The notes beneath the pieces are model-generated. The model worked only from the letters and a program-made list of their open reading frames with translations. It had not been told where the DNA came from and searched no databases. From the NCBI GenBank assembly GCA_963930775.1, contig OZ005693.1:2046001-2110000 (forward strand): a stretch of 64,000 nt of DNA, read 5' to 3'. Made by a program: the position numbers and the translations under genes. The stretch comes from Cliona cf. orientalis (taxonomy: Eukaryota; Porifera; Demospongiae; Clionaida; Clionaidae). Shown in pieces: positions 1 to 10,962 of the stretch (its first letter is position 1; each line of letters starts with the position of its first letter).

Positions 1-687
1 ATCGTGGTAGGTATAATGAAATAGTACCTGTTAAATTCATAATTAATTTTGGTTATGCTGATTCCGTGTTGCTATTCTATTCTTTCTGCCACACATTGTC
101 AAATCCATTCAACTGCCAATCATTTCCCACGTGCCGTAAATGACGTATAAAACTATCATCCTTTGAAAAATGATGATCTTGAGCAGCAAAAACCTATAAT
201 AATAATTATGTATATATAGTTTACCCGGAAAGCTACCATTGCTTATAGAGAGATACAGCTACCACACCACTTGAAACCAGTGGACCTTAACTTTTTAAAT
301 TAGCTATAGATTAAATTTAATATTATTATGTCACACAAGTTTCTCATACTATATTATTATATTAAGCACAAAGGTAACCAGCAGATAATCTCTAAGCATC
401 CATGGCTGCTATATTATTATGTATAATAATATTATTATTATCAAGGGCTTATCAAGCCGCCGTAATATATATAGTTTCGCTAGCTACTGGGAGCAAAGAA
501 ACATAATACTACATACACAGTTGTGCTCTTTGTTATGAATATTATTGTGTATTTCAAAACTTAATTGATTTCAAGTTTACATTAATGTCTGAATAATTAT
601 TATACATGCAGAGCTACACAGTCACTGGTCCTGGATTTGTTTTTGTATATTGATGCCCAAGGGGGTCCATGTTCAATAACATTATAG
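1..687. other. AT-rich stretch without a gene
   Basis: I see no coding exon, RNA gene or clear repeat here. It is AT-rich with many ATT/ATTATT runs and lies downstream of the receptor gene that ends at 688; part is presumably that gene's 3' UTR. Confidence 0.5.
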
Positions 688-2603
688 TCACACATGCACT
701 TTCTTGGTGATGTGTTCATAAGCAATATTATCCGTTGTAAAAATGATAGTTGGCTCACTCCGTTGATGTATTTCTATTTCTTCATATTCAGCTCTGTTTG
801 TTGAGTCAGACTCTTGTTCCCGACTTACATCTCTCATTGTCTTTGTCTTATACATGGCCAAGATGGCTATGGCAGTAATGAAGAATATAGACGAGACAAT
901 AAGGACAACTAGTGATACTGATCCAATCACTGATGCTAACAGCACCCCAACGCTGCCAGCTGCCTGACTTGAGGTGTTAGTATTGGCAATGCCTATAATA
1001 CAACCAAATAACAGGCGTTACTATAGTACTAGAGATGAAAATACTTACAGCAATTGTAAAAATAAGAAAATTGTGTGTCCATTATATTGACGTGAACAGG
1101 GTTCGATGTCGGTCCATCTCCAAATACATTAGTAGCATATGCGGTGATAACAAAATCTGTGACAGAATCACAGACTGATGAAGAGCTGTCAAATACATGC
1201 CTACAGATCCCATTAATGCAAAAGTCTGAAGGCACTGGTATGGTAGCTGTTCCACAGATACTTCCCGAGAAGAAGCTGTAATAGGTGATAGTGTAGGAGG
1301 ATGCAGAGCCATCAATACCACGGTCGGAAATATTGATGGGACTCTGGAGTATTAATAATAATTGACAATGCATTAATTTTTTGAGGAAAGGAGTTGTATC
1401 CATGCAGCTTACCAATGTGTTAATCATTGAATAAATCACTGATGAAGTTATAGAGGAAAATAACTGTTTAGCTTCAACTTCAGGAGCATCTGGAACTGAA
1501 AATGGCATGCAGACGGTAATAAAAAATAATTTGGTTAGTGGGTGAGGATTGTTGCTAGCTAATAGTGTTCCATTTCAGTCTCACTCTTGAGTATCACTCT
1601 TGTTACGACCCTCTCTGAACCCAATCCAGCTTGAATTGATAAATTGCATGGCTTTCCATTGATGGACAAGCTGCTGCAAGTAATGCTAGAAGTATTGGTG
1701 ATAACATTGACACAAGTTCCACAGTTTCGAGATCCTAATATTCTATAGTCAATGTTACTACTGCAATGAGGATTCCAACTTAGTGTAAAATGCGTAGGAC
1801 CAGCATCACTGAGATAGATAGATTCTGAATCAATAGCTGTATCAACAGCAAAGAATTATTGTGTGCACATAATATGATTACTATAATTATTATGCTAGAA
1901 AAAGTGCATGCATGCATACATAAATAGCTACCTGTTATGAAAATAATAGTTGATGTGTTGATAATAGATGTACCATTGCCAGTAGCATCATCACGAAGGC
2001 ATACAACTGTTTTGTTAGTCATATCCATATTCGTAGAGATGTTTAGCTGAGAAGAAAAACATTCCCTCTCTGAGTTGGTATCCACATCTACTCCAATGCT
2101 CTGAGCAACCACTGCTCCATTATTGCACACTCCCCCTACAGCCAATCCGCTGTATAAGAACTGACTATGACGCAGGATAATTTCGTCTCCAATGCAATCA
2201 AACAAGCTTCCTCTCCACACAGTAGCCCCAGCACCGCAAACAGTGCACCTGTATACTGCAATATCTCCAGGACAGATGCTGTGTTGGCCTTTAATCTGTA
2301 CAAGGTTGCTGCCTGTTCTGGAGCCTTCAATATTAATATTAACAATCATAGTAACTTGCTATGTATACTATGGGTCATATAAAGTGCCTCAGTGTATAGA
2401 TCTAATAATTTATTGCAATGGCCTCAATGCATGATATGCATACAGTATTGAATTTAAAGTATAATATATGGTCATCAATGATAACTTGGTAAATCATTAT
2501 AGTATGGCATTATCATTAGCATTCTTATCTCATTAAACATACCTTTGAAAGTGCTGATAACTAAAATTATACTAACAAGGGTGCTTTCAACAGCTAGCGC
2601 CAT
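688..2603 (-). CDS. Ig/FN3 type I membrane receptor-like protein
   Basis: Six exons can be joined with consistent phases: 2543-2603, 1932-2324, 1585-1836, 1413-1495, 1049-1343 and 688-992, giving about 462 residues. Exon 1 encodes a signal peptide starting MALAVESTLVSIILVI. Exon 2 is an Ig-like region rich in paired cysteines and N-glycosylation sites. Exons 3 to 5 form two fibronectin-III-like regions (for example the DAGPTHFTLSWNP and TDFVITAYATNVFGDGPT stretches). Exon 6 has a long hydrophobic membrane segment at about residues 378-408 and a cytoplasmic tail of about 53 residues with two tyrosine motifs, YEEI (Tyr431) and YEHI (Tyr453). The domain order is that of a cell-surface adhesion or signalling receptor; no enzymatic domain is visible. 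The ligand and orthology are unknown. The gene is divergent from the Cys-rich gene at 2846. Exon borders are inferred from splice signals and frame. Confidence 0.68.
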
Positions 2604-2753
2604 TACTAGTAATGCTAAGATGGAAAGGACCTAAATGATTCCCATCACTGAGTCTTTCACACATCACATGACCTAGATTAATCATAGTTTTGAGACTAGA
2701 CGTCGTACATACGTGCATACGCGCAATCGCTGATCGATCACGTAACGCATGCG

Positions 2754-2765
2754 CGCGCATGCGCA
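2754..2765. promoter_or_regulatory. NRF-1-like palindromic site in a divergent promoter
   Basis: CGCGCATGCGCA matches the palindromic NRF-1 consensus (YGCGCAYGCGCR). It lies in the 242-bp interval between the start codons of the receptor gene (-) and the Cys-rich gene (+), within a local alternating purine/pyrimidine CG-rich patch (about 2748-2770) that contrasts with AT-rich surroundings. Its use as a bidirectional promoter element is inference. Confidence 0.45.
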
Positions 2766-2845
2766 CGCATATCAGAAAGCCCCGCCTAGAGCTAGTCGAG
2801 TAGCGCTTCGAGAAGACGCTGTGAAGTTACCTTGGGCCCGGGGAA

Positions 2846-3409
2846 ATGCGTCTAACCTTCGTAAACGTAGCTGCTATTTTGCTGCTCGTAGCAGCCTTCG
2901 GAGACCTCTGGCTGGCCCAATCGTTCCCTACGGCGCGCCACGGTGAAAAAATATCAGCCTTTGAAAAGATCGTCTTGAGCAGCAAACACCCGAGAGATCG
3001 AGACTGCCCATCAGGACGTTCTTGCAACGGGATTTGCTGTCCGCTCATTACTGACAATTGCTGTACATCAATATGCTGCAGTGGTAGCTGCTGTGGGAAA
3101 CAGGGCGCCTGTTGCTTGACCGGACGAATCTGCTGCGACAGCCAGGCGGACGAAGCAATGTGCTGCGACTCCTTCTCCTCTTGCTGCGGTCCCATATGCT
3201 GCTTGTACCATCAAGCCTGCTGTGGATCCAAGTGTTGCCAAGCTGGTGAAATCTGTTGCGGAAGTAGTACATGCTGTAGCAGCACCCAGCAGTGCAATGG
3301 AACACATTGCATGTCAGTGGAGAATCACTACGGGCCTATAGCTAAGCAGCCTGCTGTGGACCTGGATCTGGGACGTAATCCTGAGACAAAGAAAAAGGAG
3401 ACCGTGTGA
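2846..3409 (+). CDS. Secreted Cys-Cys-repeat protein
   Basis: Single open exon of 187 codons starting at the first ATG after a CG-rich promoter. Residues 1-25 form a signal peptide (MRLTFVNVAAILLLVAAFGD), followed by a short basic linker and a dense cysteine region (about residues 54-155) with thirteen adjacent Cys-Cys pairs separated by 3 to 9 residues, in units such as GEICCGSSTCC. The tail (from about residue 156) is hydrophilic and ends KKKETV. No catalytic motif is visible. The spacing is not that of granulins, which also use Cys-Cys pairs, nor of EGF or whey acidic protein folds. It is probably a disulphide-rich extracellular or stored peptide; structural, antimicrobial or toxin-like roles cannot be told apart. 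It converges on the 3' end of the LTA4H gene at 3753. Confidence 0.8.
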   Translation: MRLTFVNVAAILLLVAAFGDLWLAQSFPTARHGEKISAFEKIVLSSKHPRDRDCPSGRSCNGICCPLITDNCCTSICCSGSCCGKQGACCLTGRICCDSQADEAMCCDSFSSCCGPICCLYHQACCGSKCCQAGEICCGSSTCCSSTQQCNGTHCMSVENHYGPIAKQPAVDLDLGRNPETKKKETV

Positions 3410-3752
3410 AATTCTTCTTTCTTGACTCAATAGCTATAATTATAATATTACGCACTCGTGTGGTAACTATAGCGGCTACCATAGGTATACATATTATTAT
3501 GACATTGTGTGTTGACTGGATAGCTAGCTATAATAATTATAGTATGTTATGTATACTTAGTTACTGATTGTTTTCTTAGCACAATTCACTGTTATTACTT
3601 CCAATGAGTCACTATCGTAAATCAACATGATTATTACGATAGTGACTTCAAGTCAGAAAACACAGTGGATTCTACTGTACTACACATGTATTAAGTATAA
3701 AACCGTAAATGGTAACAGTTACTGCATGTGGTGTAGAAATTATTGTTTTGGT
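3410..3752. other. Convergent intergenic region with a perfect hairpin
   Basis: Non-coding interval between the stop codons of the Cys-rich gene (+) and the LTA4H gene (-). It contains a perfect 14-bp inverted repeat, AGTCACTATCGTAA at 3607-3620 and its complement at 3634-3647, separated by 13 bases. Otherwise AT-rich, with nothing else I can support. Confidence 0.6.
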
Positions 3753-6700
3753 TCAGTTGAACTGGAGGTCTTTGGCGAGCTGGTTGGCTGCCACGCTGTG
3801 ATAGAACTGCTTGTGAGCTTGAAACGTTGATACAGCTAGCTTTTTTCCTTCTTCACCACAGGCATACAAGTCTCTATAATAAATAATCATTAACACATCA
3901 CATGACATTATTATTATTATCAGGTGAATTTGTATGAGGATACCCTCGTGCCCAGGCTCATTCTTCAGTCCCCTCCCCCTTCCCCGAGAGCCTGGGTACG
4001 AGGCTAGTACGAGGACCCAATAGCCTAACCTGTACAGAGGTCGAACAAATTTCATTCTTCCTTGCTTTGTGATGAAATCAACAACAGCTGGGAACACCTC
4101 CTCCAGCTTGGACTTGAGACACAGCCTAAGCCACCTGCAAGATATTAATCCAATAAGATATTAGTGTTAGCTATATACATATGCAGAAATGTTTGCTGGA
4201 ATGAAATCTAGTGTAAGGGTGTATAGCACTTCCCTAAAAAGAGGAGAGGAAGGGATCAATCCATGCACCTCACCTGAATTTGATCTCTGAATTTTCACTC
4301 TTTGATAGATGGTAGACATTGTCCATGGCATGAATCACCTCCATTGATAGAGACTCCTAAACAATATGAGATGAAATTTTAGCCCAATAATATTATCCCA
4401 ACAAAATTTTAGCCCAATAATATTATCCTGGAAGTCTATAGATATGAGGCTTGTGACAAGTGCATGACCATCGAGTTTTATGTAGCTACCTTTGTAAGAA
4501 GCTGAGTAAGAAACTCTTGGACAACACTAGAGGATGCAGTGCTTAGGTCGCTGGGGGAGAATTGAGACAGAGTAGCATCTGACACCTGCACGGGGACAAC
4601 AATATCACAGCATGCTATTTTGATTACATAATTGAGTTTATTTTACTCAGAATATCATCACAAACCTCAGTGAGAGAAGACCACTTATTAGCAAGAGAAG
4701 CACTCGTATCGGCTAGAGTGGCATCATATCTGTTGCATAGAGAATTACAAATTTAGCCGCTGATATCAGTTACTATTATAGAATTGTCGTGGTGACACTT
4801 ACGTTGGAGTGAAGGGTGGCATTCCAGGATCATAGAACCACTTGTCCCACTCTACTCCACTAAATACACCTTCACCTGCCTACAGAAATAATGTAACCAA
4901 CTCTCATAAGCATTAATGTTGATCATAAAATGAAATAATAGCATGTACCTCTTTATTGAAGAACTCTAGGAAGAATTCCTTCCACTCCAGAGTTGTAACA
5001 GTTGAAAACTTAAATTTTTGCACGTATGCTCTCAAGAACTCATCCAGTGAACCTAAATACCATGTATCATAAAGAAGTCAGTTTGTGTTACACCAGATGA
5101 ATGGTACCCACTCCGCACCTGGTCCTCCTAGTAGTGTCTCAAGATAGAAGAGAAATGCTGATCCCTTCTCGTAGGGAACAGTAGAGAAAGCATCGTCGGG
5201 ATGGACCTGGGTCAGCGTTGGTCGGAGAGCGGTCAGGTGACCTTCATTGTTCTGAGTAAACCTGTCTACCTATATACACATAAAAATCAACTCGATGACC
5301 AGTGTACATAAGACCCATTGGTGCTATATCCTTTTCTTATACTAAGAGTCACTATAAAATGGCTTACAGTTTCTTGCAAAGTCTTCCATCCATCTGCAAA
5401 AAAAAAATAATTTAATATGCTCAATGACACACAATGTCATGTACACTATTGTGTAAATTTTGGATGCCAACTCACTGATGTATCTGAGGTGTCTCTCCTG
5501 CTCTCCATGCAGTTTGGCCACGATCTTTCTCTCCAGGTAAGTGGTGAACCCCTCGTTCAACCAAAACTCCTCCCACGTCCTGTTGGTTACCAGGTTACCA
5601 GTCCAGCTGTGGGACACCTCATGAGCAACTATTACCTGAAGCAAGAAAATGATTCAGTTTAGGAGCAAGTGGTCTCTATATAGTATAATCAATAGACTTA
5701 CAGTTGCCTGAGATTTGTCTCCACCTTCGATAGTTGAAGACTGAAATGAGAGGAGACAAGAAGAGGAAGATGGAGGGAGGGAGGGAAAGAGAGAGAGAAA
5801 TCAATACCATAATTATTCTGAGTACAAAGAATAGTTGTGGGGTGGGGGAGGAAGGGTGATTGGAGACATTAGAGAATTTTTCAATGATCATGATAATTAA
5901 CTCACCAGTACTGTAGGAGAGACGAAGGTGAGGCACGGGTTTTCCATTCCTCCATAGGGGAAGGAGGGAGGGAGGATAAGCAGGTCATAGGGTCCCCAGA
6001 TGTAGGGACCGACAATCTCCTCAGCCGCCGTCAACACCCGACCAGTCTGAAGACAAAACACTATTTAAAAAGTGCAACTTGAGGAACTTGAACTTTAAGG
6101 ACTTAAAGGTGCCATAATAATAATGAGTATAGGAGTCGTTTACGTCTCTATACCTCAGAGAAGTCCCAGGCTGCTTGTTCAACCACCTCCTTCTCACACC
6201 AGATCCTGCTCTTAGGACCAACCTGCCTGCAGGATTATGTCAAAGAGTACAGTACGTGGATAATACAGTGGAACTATATACTGTAAAGCAAATCATCAAC
6301 ACTACCTGTAAGTGAAAATAAATAGGGATTCCCAAACCTTATTTATAATAATAAACAGAGCCTTTCCATAATATAAGCACATCAGCTCTTTATAGTTGAA
6401 ATATGTAACATGACTGTACTATAATACATACATATAATATAGTTACCTGCTGTCAAGAGCACCTACTACCAGAGCGATGAGGTAGGAGGGAATGGGAGTC
6501 TTCTGTTGAAACCGGCACAGCTTCTTCTCCGGCTCCGACTGAGTGCTGGAGAGAGATTCCTCCCCCAGACGTGCGGCACTCATCAGTGCCGTCAACTCAG
6601 CAGGCACAGTCACCTGTATGGTCAGATAGTAGGTTGATACATAATAATAATATGGTCATAGGTAAGGCAAATGTAAATAACAAACACTAGAACCACATTC

Positions 6701-9029
6701 TGTTTCAATGATACAAGTGCAGAGAATATCCCATTGTGAAGTTATGGGATACCATCGATATGGGAATATGTTTACACAAAACATCTCTACCTAGTAAACA
6801 TTCATTTTGTAACTAGGACCCTAAGATAACCACTTCTGATTATTAAATTAATACATGATACAGCCTTGTAGCAAAATATCCACAATAATCATTACAACTA
6901 GCTATAATAAATACTATTGTAGCTGATGAAGGTCTAAGGACCGAACGTTCTAGTTGTGTTGTCATTCAATTAACTGTGTTCTATAATTATGCTCAAGAAG
7001 TTTCTACTGTAATAAATACTATTATGCATACATGTACTGCAATGATGTCAACTCTTTAATATGTAGCTAACGTAGTGCTCTAAATACATGTACATGTAAC
7101 TATACCTCAACAGTAGTTCCATACCTACCTCAGCAGTGTACTCTGTCTTGACGGAGGGTGTGTCCTGACATGGCAGCATACTGCGAGCATGGATGGCCTA
7201 TCAGCAGTATAAACAAGTTTGATAATACTGGGGTCACTATGAGGTTATCACTAAAAACAAGGGCTTATAGACCCCAAAGGGGGAGAGGGCATGTAACTGC
7301 CGTACCATCCTGTGTACCTAGCAAAATTCAGATAAGATAGTGGTTCGTAACTACATGTAATTATAGTAACAGCTGCAAAAATTTTAGGCCGCTTTAGGCC
7401 ATGTGATCACGATACTGTATAGAGATGGAATAATTGAAATTTCATAATATCTTCAAAAATTTAATTTGCTGTTGATTATTAAAATTGGGAGCAATTTTGG
7501 GCCAAATACACAATGTCATATATTATGCAGCCTTATCACAACATGGAACTATATGAATTTTGCCAGGTGCCAACTCACATGCCCTCTTAGGAGTCTATAA
7601 GCCCTTGCCACTAAAAATCATATCCAGTACTATCTAATCTATCCCACAAACATGTGACCATGTCCTCAGACTCCCCCTTTCTAGTTCTCTTCATTCTCTA
7701 CATATAATTTTGAACTTAATAATATTATGTAGAGGGAGAGTCTGGGAATGGAGTTACATTCGTAGTCCCGATTCCATGCATGGCCATCTCTTTCTATTTC
7801 ATGTACCTGGCACTGTGTGAAGAGGTAGGGCTGTTTCTTTCCAGCCGTCTGCTCCGGATCGAGCCACTGCACTGCTCCAGCCTTGGCTGTCGGCTTGGTC
7901 TCATAGCCTATGTTCACATTCACATCAGCATCTCTAGGGTGTCAGAAGAAAGGAGCAATACACATACATATACCATAATTAATTTGCAAAAATTTCGTTG
8001 TTAAAAATTTTCGTTTTGTGCTAAGTGACGAAAATTTTTTACATGAAAATAGTTAACTTATACAGTGAATATATGGTGCATGCTTGAAGTTGACGAAAAT
8101 ATTGTCACACGAATATTTCTAACACAAACATTTTGCAAATGAAATTAACATGAATTATGGTAACTTTATAATGACAGGTACAGCTTATATGCTATGAATA
8201 ATTCATGTACTTCTCATTAAGTGATCACTCAATTCCCTTCCCACAAACAAGTTTGATAATACTGAGGTCACTATGAGGTTAAAAACAAGGGCTTATAGAC
8301 CCCAAAGGGGGAGAGGGCATATAACTGCCTTACCATCCTGTATACCTAGCAAAATTCAGATAAGACAGTGGTTTGTAAGCATGAAGAACTCACTCACTTG
8401 GTAGCGGCCGAGGAGGGCAGGGTGATGGCCAGGACAGAGCCAAAGGCACCCTCGGGGGTCAGCTCCTCAAAGGAGAGGCTCTGGCTTGTCTCTACACACA
8501 CCACTGACGTCACACATAGATCACACATGTCCAATAACTGTGCATGAATACACACAAATGGAAGATACATTGTACATTGTAATTGTCTGTAGCTACACAG
8601 TTAGTGAAAATTTATGGCAAATATCACATGCACAGCAGAAGAATGGTATGTTGTTATTATCTTATCTACAGCATGGACTGACTCGAGTCATTTCCCACTA
8701 TCTACATATAGCATAATTATTCTGAATGCTAGCTAACAATCACATGATGAAATAGTTAGCTAACTGATCTCCAAATACAATCAGCCCATCCATTGGAAAC
8801 TTTAATAGCCGAAAGCCACTATGAAACCATCGGCACCATAGACTCATACTAGTAATCCATTATCCTATGAGATAAGGCATACCATCTTGGTGCATCCATC
8901 CTGGAGAGTCTTGGCGTGGACGGTGAGGGAACAGACCAACTTCTTGGAAGAGAAATCCACCTCGACCTTCCAGCCATAGCTCTGCACTCTCACTTGATCA
9001 AAGTTACTCCTGGAGTGAGGATCAGCCAT
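3753..9029 (-). CDS. LTA4H: Leukotriene A4 hydrolase / M1 aminopeptidase
   Basis: Bifunctional cytosolic zinc enzyme family: epoxide hydrolase acting on leukotriene A4 and M1 aminopeptidase. Eighteen exons join in frame: 8883-9029, 8398-8489, 7807-7933, 7129-7197, 6447-6613, 6154-6226, 5906-6046, 5702-5740, 5476-5635, 5368-5393, 5119-5269, 4949-5052, 4803-4879, 4666-4729, 4490-4585, 4274-4356, 4030-4134, 3753-3873, giving about 613 residues (human protein 611). Visible signatures: PYGGMENPC exopeptidase loop near residue 260, zinc motif HEVSHSW with ligands His290, His294 and Glu313 at the canonical spacing, STVPYEKG containing the proton-donor tyrosine, and [10 protein letters not shown] with the substrate carboxylate arginine. 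The C-terminal helical domain ends [10 protein letters not shown], as in LTA4H rather than aminopeptidase B. The N-terminal beta domain around exons 1-2 is about 14 residues shorter than in vertebrates, so a tiny in-frame exon may be missed. No signal peptide. Catalytic residues look intact. Confidence 0.92.
3948..4012. repeat. Short foldback element in LTA4H intron
   Basis: CCTCGTGCCCAGGCTC (about 3945-3961) is mirrored by GAGAGCCTGGGTACGAGG (about 3986-4003), leaving a C/T-rich loop. It lies in the last intron of the LTA4H gene. This looks like a small foldback or MITE remnant. Confidence 0.5.
7212..7605. repeat. Intronic repeat, inverted-repeat (MITE-like) copy 1
   Basis: The segment 7212-7342 (containing GGGCTTATAGACCCC and GAGAGGGCATGT) recurs almost unchanged at 8249-8372 in the next upstream intron, and a diverged version lies at about 20668-20775. 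The motif is met in inverted orientation at 7575-7605 (ACATGCCCTC then GTCTATAAGCCC), so 7255-7605 may be one inverted-repeat element. Confidence 0.5.
7973..8160. mobile_element. Degenerate CCATA/CCGTA-type MITE
   Basis: A 188-bp palindromic stretch in an LTA4H intron begins CCATAATTAATTTGC and ends with a related inverted sequence GAATTATGG, flanked by TA on both sides. It contains several copies of an AATTTTCG-like word in both orientations, as in the other TA-flanked elements at 12960, 31747 and 51146. Confidence 0.5.
8249..8372. repeat. Intronic repeat copy 2
   Basis: Near-identical to 7212-7342 in the neighbouring intron of the same gene (shared AAGTTTGATAATACTG start and CAAAATTCAGATAAGA end). 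This copy lacks the short TTATCACT segment present in copy 1. Confidence 0.65.
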
Positions 9030-9338
9030 CTTTAATAAATTTCCTGTCAGAAAATAGAACCTCGCCCCTCAATTTATGCAAGAAGATCAGTTGGTAGCAG
9101 GCTCATGCTCAGCAGGGGGTCGAAGATCTGGACTGACACGCCCCTGACAACGAAAGACTTTGACGACCTATACCAAATATCATTGTGTCTGTACAGAGGA
9201 GAATCAGTCTGATCATGACCAACTGTTGACATTGATTAATTGTTGGAACAATGGAGAACAGAGTGTTGTTATTACATTCCCATGGGATCCTGTGGATGAG
9301 AACTATCATGGAGCCTGTTCAAATCAGGGGCCCTGGAC

Positions 9339-9346
9339 TATAAAAG
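9339..9346 (+). promoter_or_regulatory. TATA box of the secreted 228-aa protein gene
   Basis: TATAAAAG, preceded by GGAC and lying 136 bp before the ATG at 9482. A start of transcription about 30 bp downstream would give a 5' UTR of about 110 bases. It is one of the few textbook TATA boxes in the window. Confidence 0.55.
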
Positions 9347-9481
9347 CATTCACATGTCTCTTCAACATTTCATCTACTGAGATTTCAACCCAAGTATTTG
9401 AAGCAGACACCTGAGGCATTCATAGCTACCGGTTGTACCACACCATCGATTATTTCTCAACTCTGAGGCTTTTTAATAGAG

Positions 9482-10168
9482 ATGAAGCTGACTACACTCT
9501 TGCTCTTAGTGGCGGCTGTAACTGGAGTGAGCCTCGCTTCACCCTCTCCTCGATTATACCATCACCGCTACATGACCGAACATGTGGAACCGGAATCTGC
9601 CTTATACCAACAGCAACAGCCCTCTCCAACTCCACAGGAGATTGAGCAGATCTGTGCAATGGCTGATATCGGGAAAACAACCCCATTTCAGGTTTTTGAT
9701 GAGCAATGTCGGCCTGGTGGTCCCAGATATTACAGCTTCTGCAGGCTATCTCCAAAGCAGATATCGGACATTGTGTGCCCTCGGGAACTGATGAGTGCTT
9801 ATGCTAGTGTGGCTATCTTTGCCAGACATCAGCAGATTAACCAGGCACTTGTCAACCACTTAAAGAACGTTGCTGTCTTCTGCTCTATGGCTGAGGGTAG
9901 TAGTGATGCCCAGATAATCCGTGATATGCTGAAACAGCTGTGCAGTTCATCCCCTCCGACTGAAGATATAGTGGCCCTAGTACCAAATTATCGACAGCAG
10001 GTGGAGCAGACTGCCGACTTTTGCAATCTCGATCCTGCGACAGACCCTGGGCAGTTTCTTTCGGCCGTACTCTACAAATGCACCACATGGAGTGGGCTGA
10101 TTAACACGATTTGCAGCAATCAGCGAGAGTTGTGCATTGCCATCTTTGGTGCTGTAGCTGTACCGTGA
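9482..10168 (+). CDS. Secreted cysteine-containing protein, unknown family
   Basis: Single-exon ORF of 228 codons. The start is supported by a strong signal peptide (MKLTTLLLLVAAVTGVSLAS, cleavage near residue 20) and by the TATA box 136 bp upstream. The mature part begins with a Pro/Gln-rich spacer (about residues 21-52) followed by a largely helical region with about ten cysteines arranged in three similar blocks (ICAMADIG...DEQC...FCRL...IVCP; FCSMAEGS...QLCSS; FCNLDPAT...YKCTTW...TICSNQ), which suggests an internal repeat of a small disulphide-linked helical unit. No catalytic motif, membrane anchor or known domain is recognised. It is divergent from the LTA4H gene (gap 9030-9481). Intronless structure and TATA promoter fit a highly or inducibly expressed secreted product, but that is inference. 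Confidence 0.75.
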   Translation: MKLTTLLLLVAAVTGVSLASPSPRLYHHRYMTEHVEPESALYQQQQPSPTPQEIEQICAMADIGKTTPFQVFDEQCRPGGPRYYSFCRLSPKQISDIVCPRELMSAYASVAIFARHQQINQALVNHLKNVAVFCSMAEGSSDAQIIRDMLKQLCSSSPPTEDIVALVPNYRQQVEQTADFCNLDPATDPGQFLSAVLYKCTTWSGLINTICSNQRELCIAIFGAVAVP

Positions 10169-10962
10169 TTACTGTGGAGCTTGGGAGTCGGCATGGGCTG
10201 AACTCTTTTTAATTGGCTAATTTGGACATTTTACTATTGATTAATTAATTCATTGGTCTCTGATTTCTTCTGCATTGATGAATTTTTCTAGCTACTGTAC
10301 ATGTACTGTGGCATTGTAAATCTAGATAAGAAACTATAGCTAGCATGTTCAGGACCGTGGTAGCTGCTTTCATCTGCTTATGAGCTACATTATGGTTTTT
10401 GTTTGAGCTCCATACATGCATAGCTCTTTTAGTGCACTTTCGCGCGCGCCGCGGTGAAGAGTTAATGATATTCATAGTCCGTACATTCCAACAGTGAAAC
10501 CCATACGCGTTTTCGTACCCGCTGTTCCAGCTCAATAAATAGCGAATTCCGATAGAGACTATCGGGGCTAGACGATGTCAGCGGTACCCCCTCTGGCATC
10601 TGCAGCTGAAAACTGCACATGGTCCTGGGCATATATGGCTTAGGGGTCGCCCAGGTTCCTCCCTCGAATACCCCCCATCCTGGATAAAGCCTGTAACTCC
10701 ACCCCAGGCTGACTTCGGTCCCCTGGGGCTATGACACAGAAGCCTAACTGGCTGCGCAGTCTACCTGACCAGTGTTCCAGCCTAGAGCTTGGAAGGTCAA
10801 GGGATCGAGGATGGGGTTATTTTTTTTTTATTTTTAAAGTTGAAACCAATTCAACATTTTTTAATACATGTGCTCATCTGTGGCATTTACACCAGCAATC
10901 ATTAATTTTTGATCTTGGGGCTGTACACTATTAAGTTAATAGGATCACCTTTATTATTATAA
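10169..10962. other. Intergenic region with a possible SINE-like segment
   Basis: No coding exon seen. At about 10720-10850 a GC-richer segment resembles a tRNA-derived SINE: an A-box-like stretch (TAACTGGCTGCGCAG), a B-box-like GGGATCGAGGATG about 55 bp later, then a T-rich tail. This is a weak match. A short hairpin (CCGATAGAG / CTATCGG) lies near 10548-10565. Confidence 0.3.

Noticed and set aside
8492..8882. A missing exon between exons 1 and 2 of LTA4H
   Set aside because: With the AG at 8490 exon 2 joins exon 1 in phase 0 and the total length matches the family; no convincing extra exon was found, although a small in-frame one cannot be excluded.
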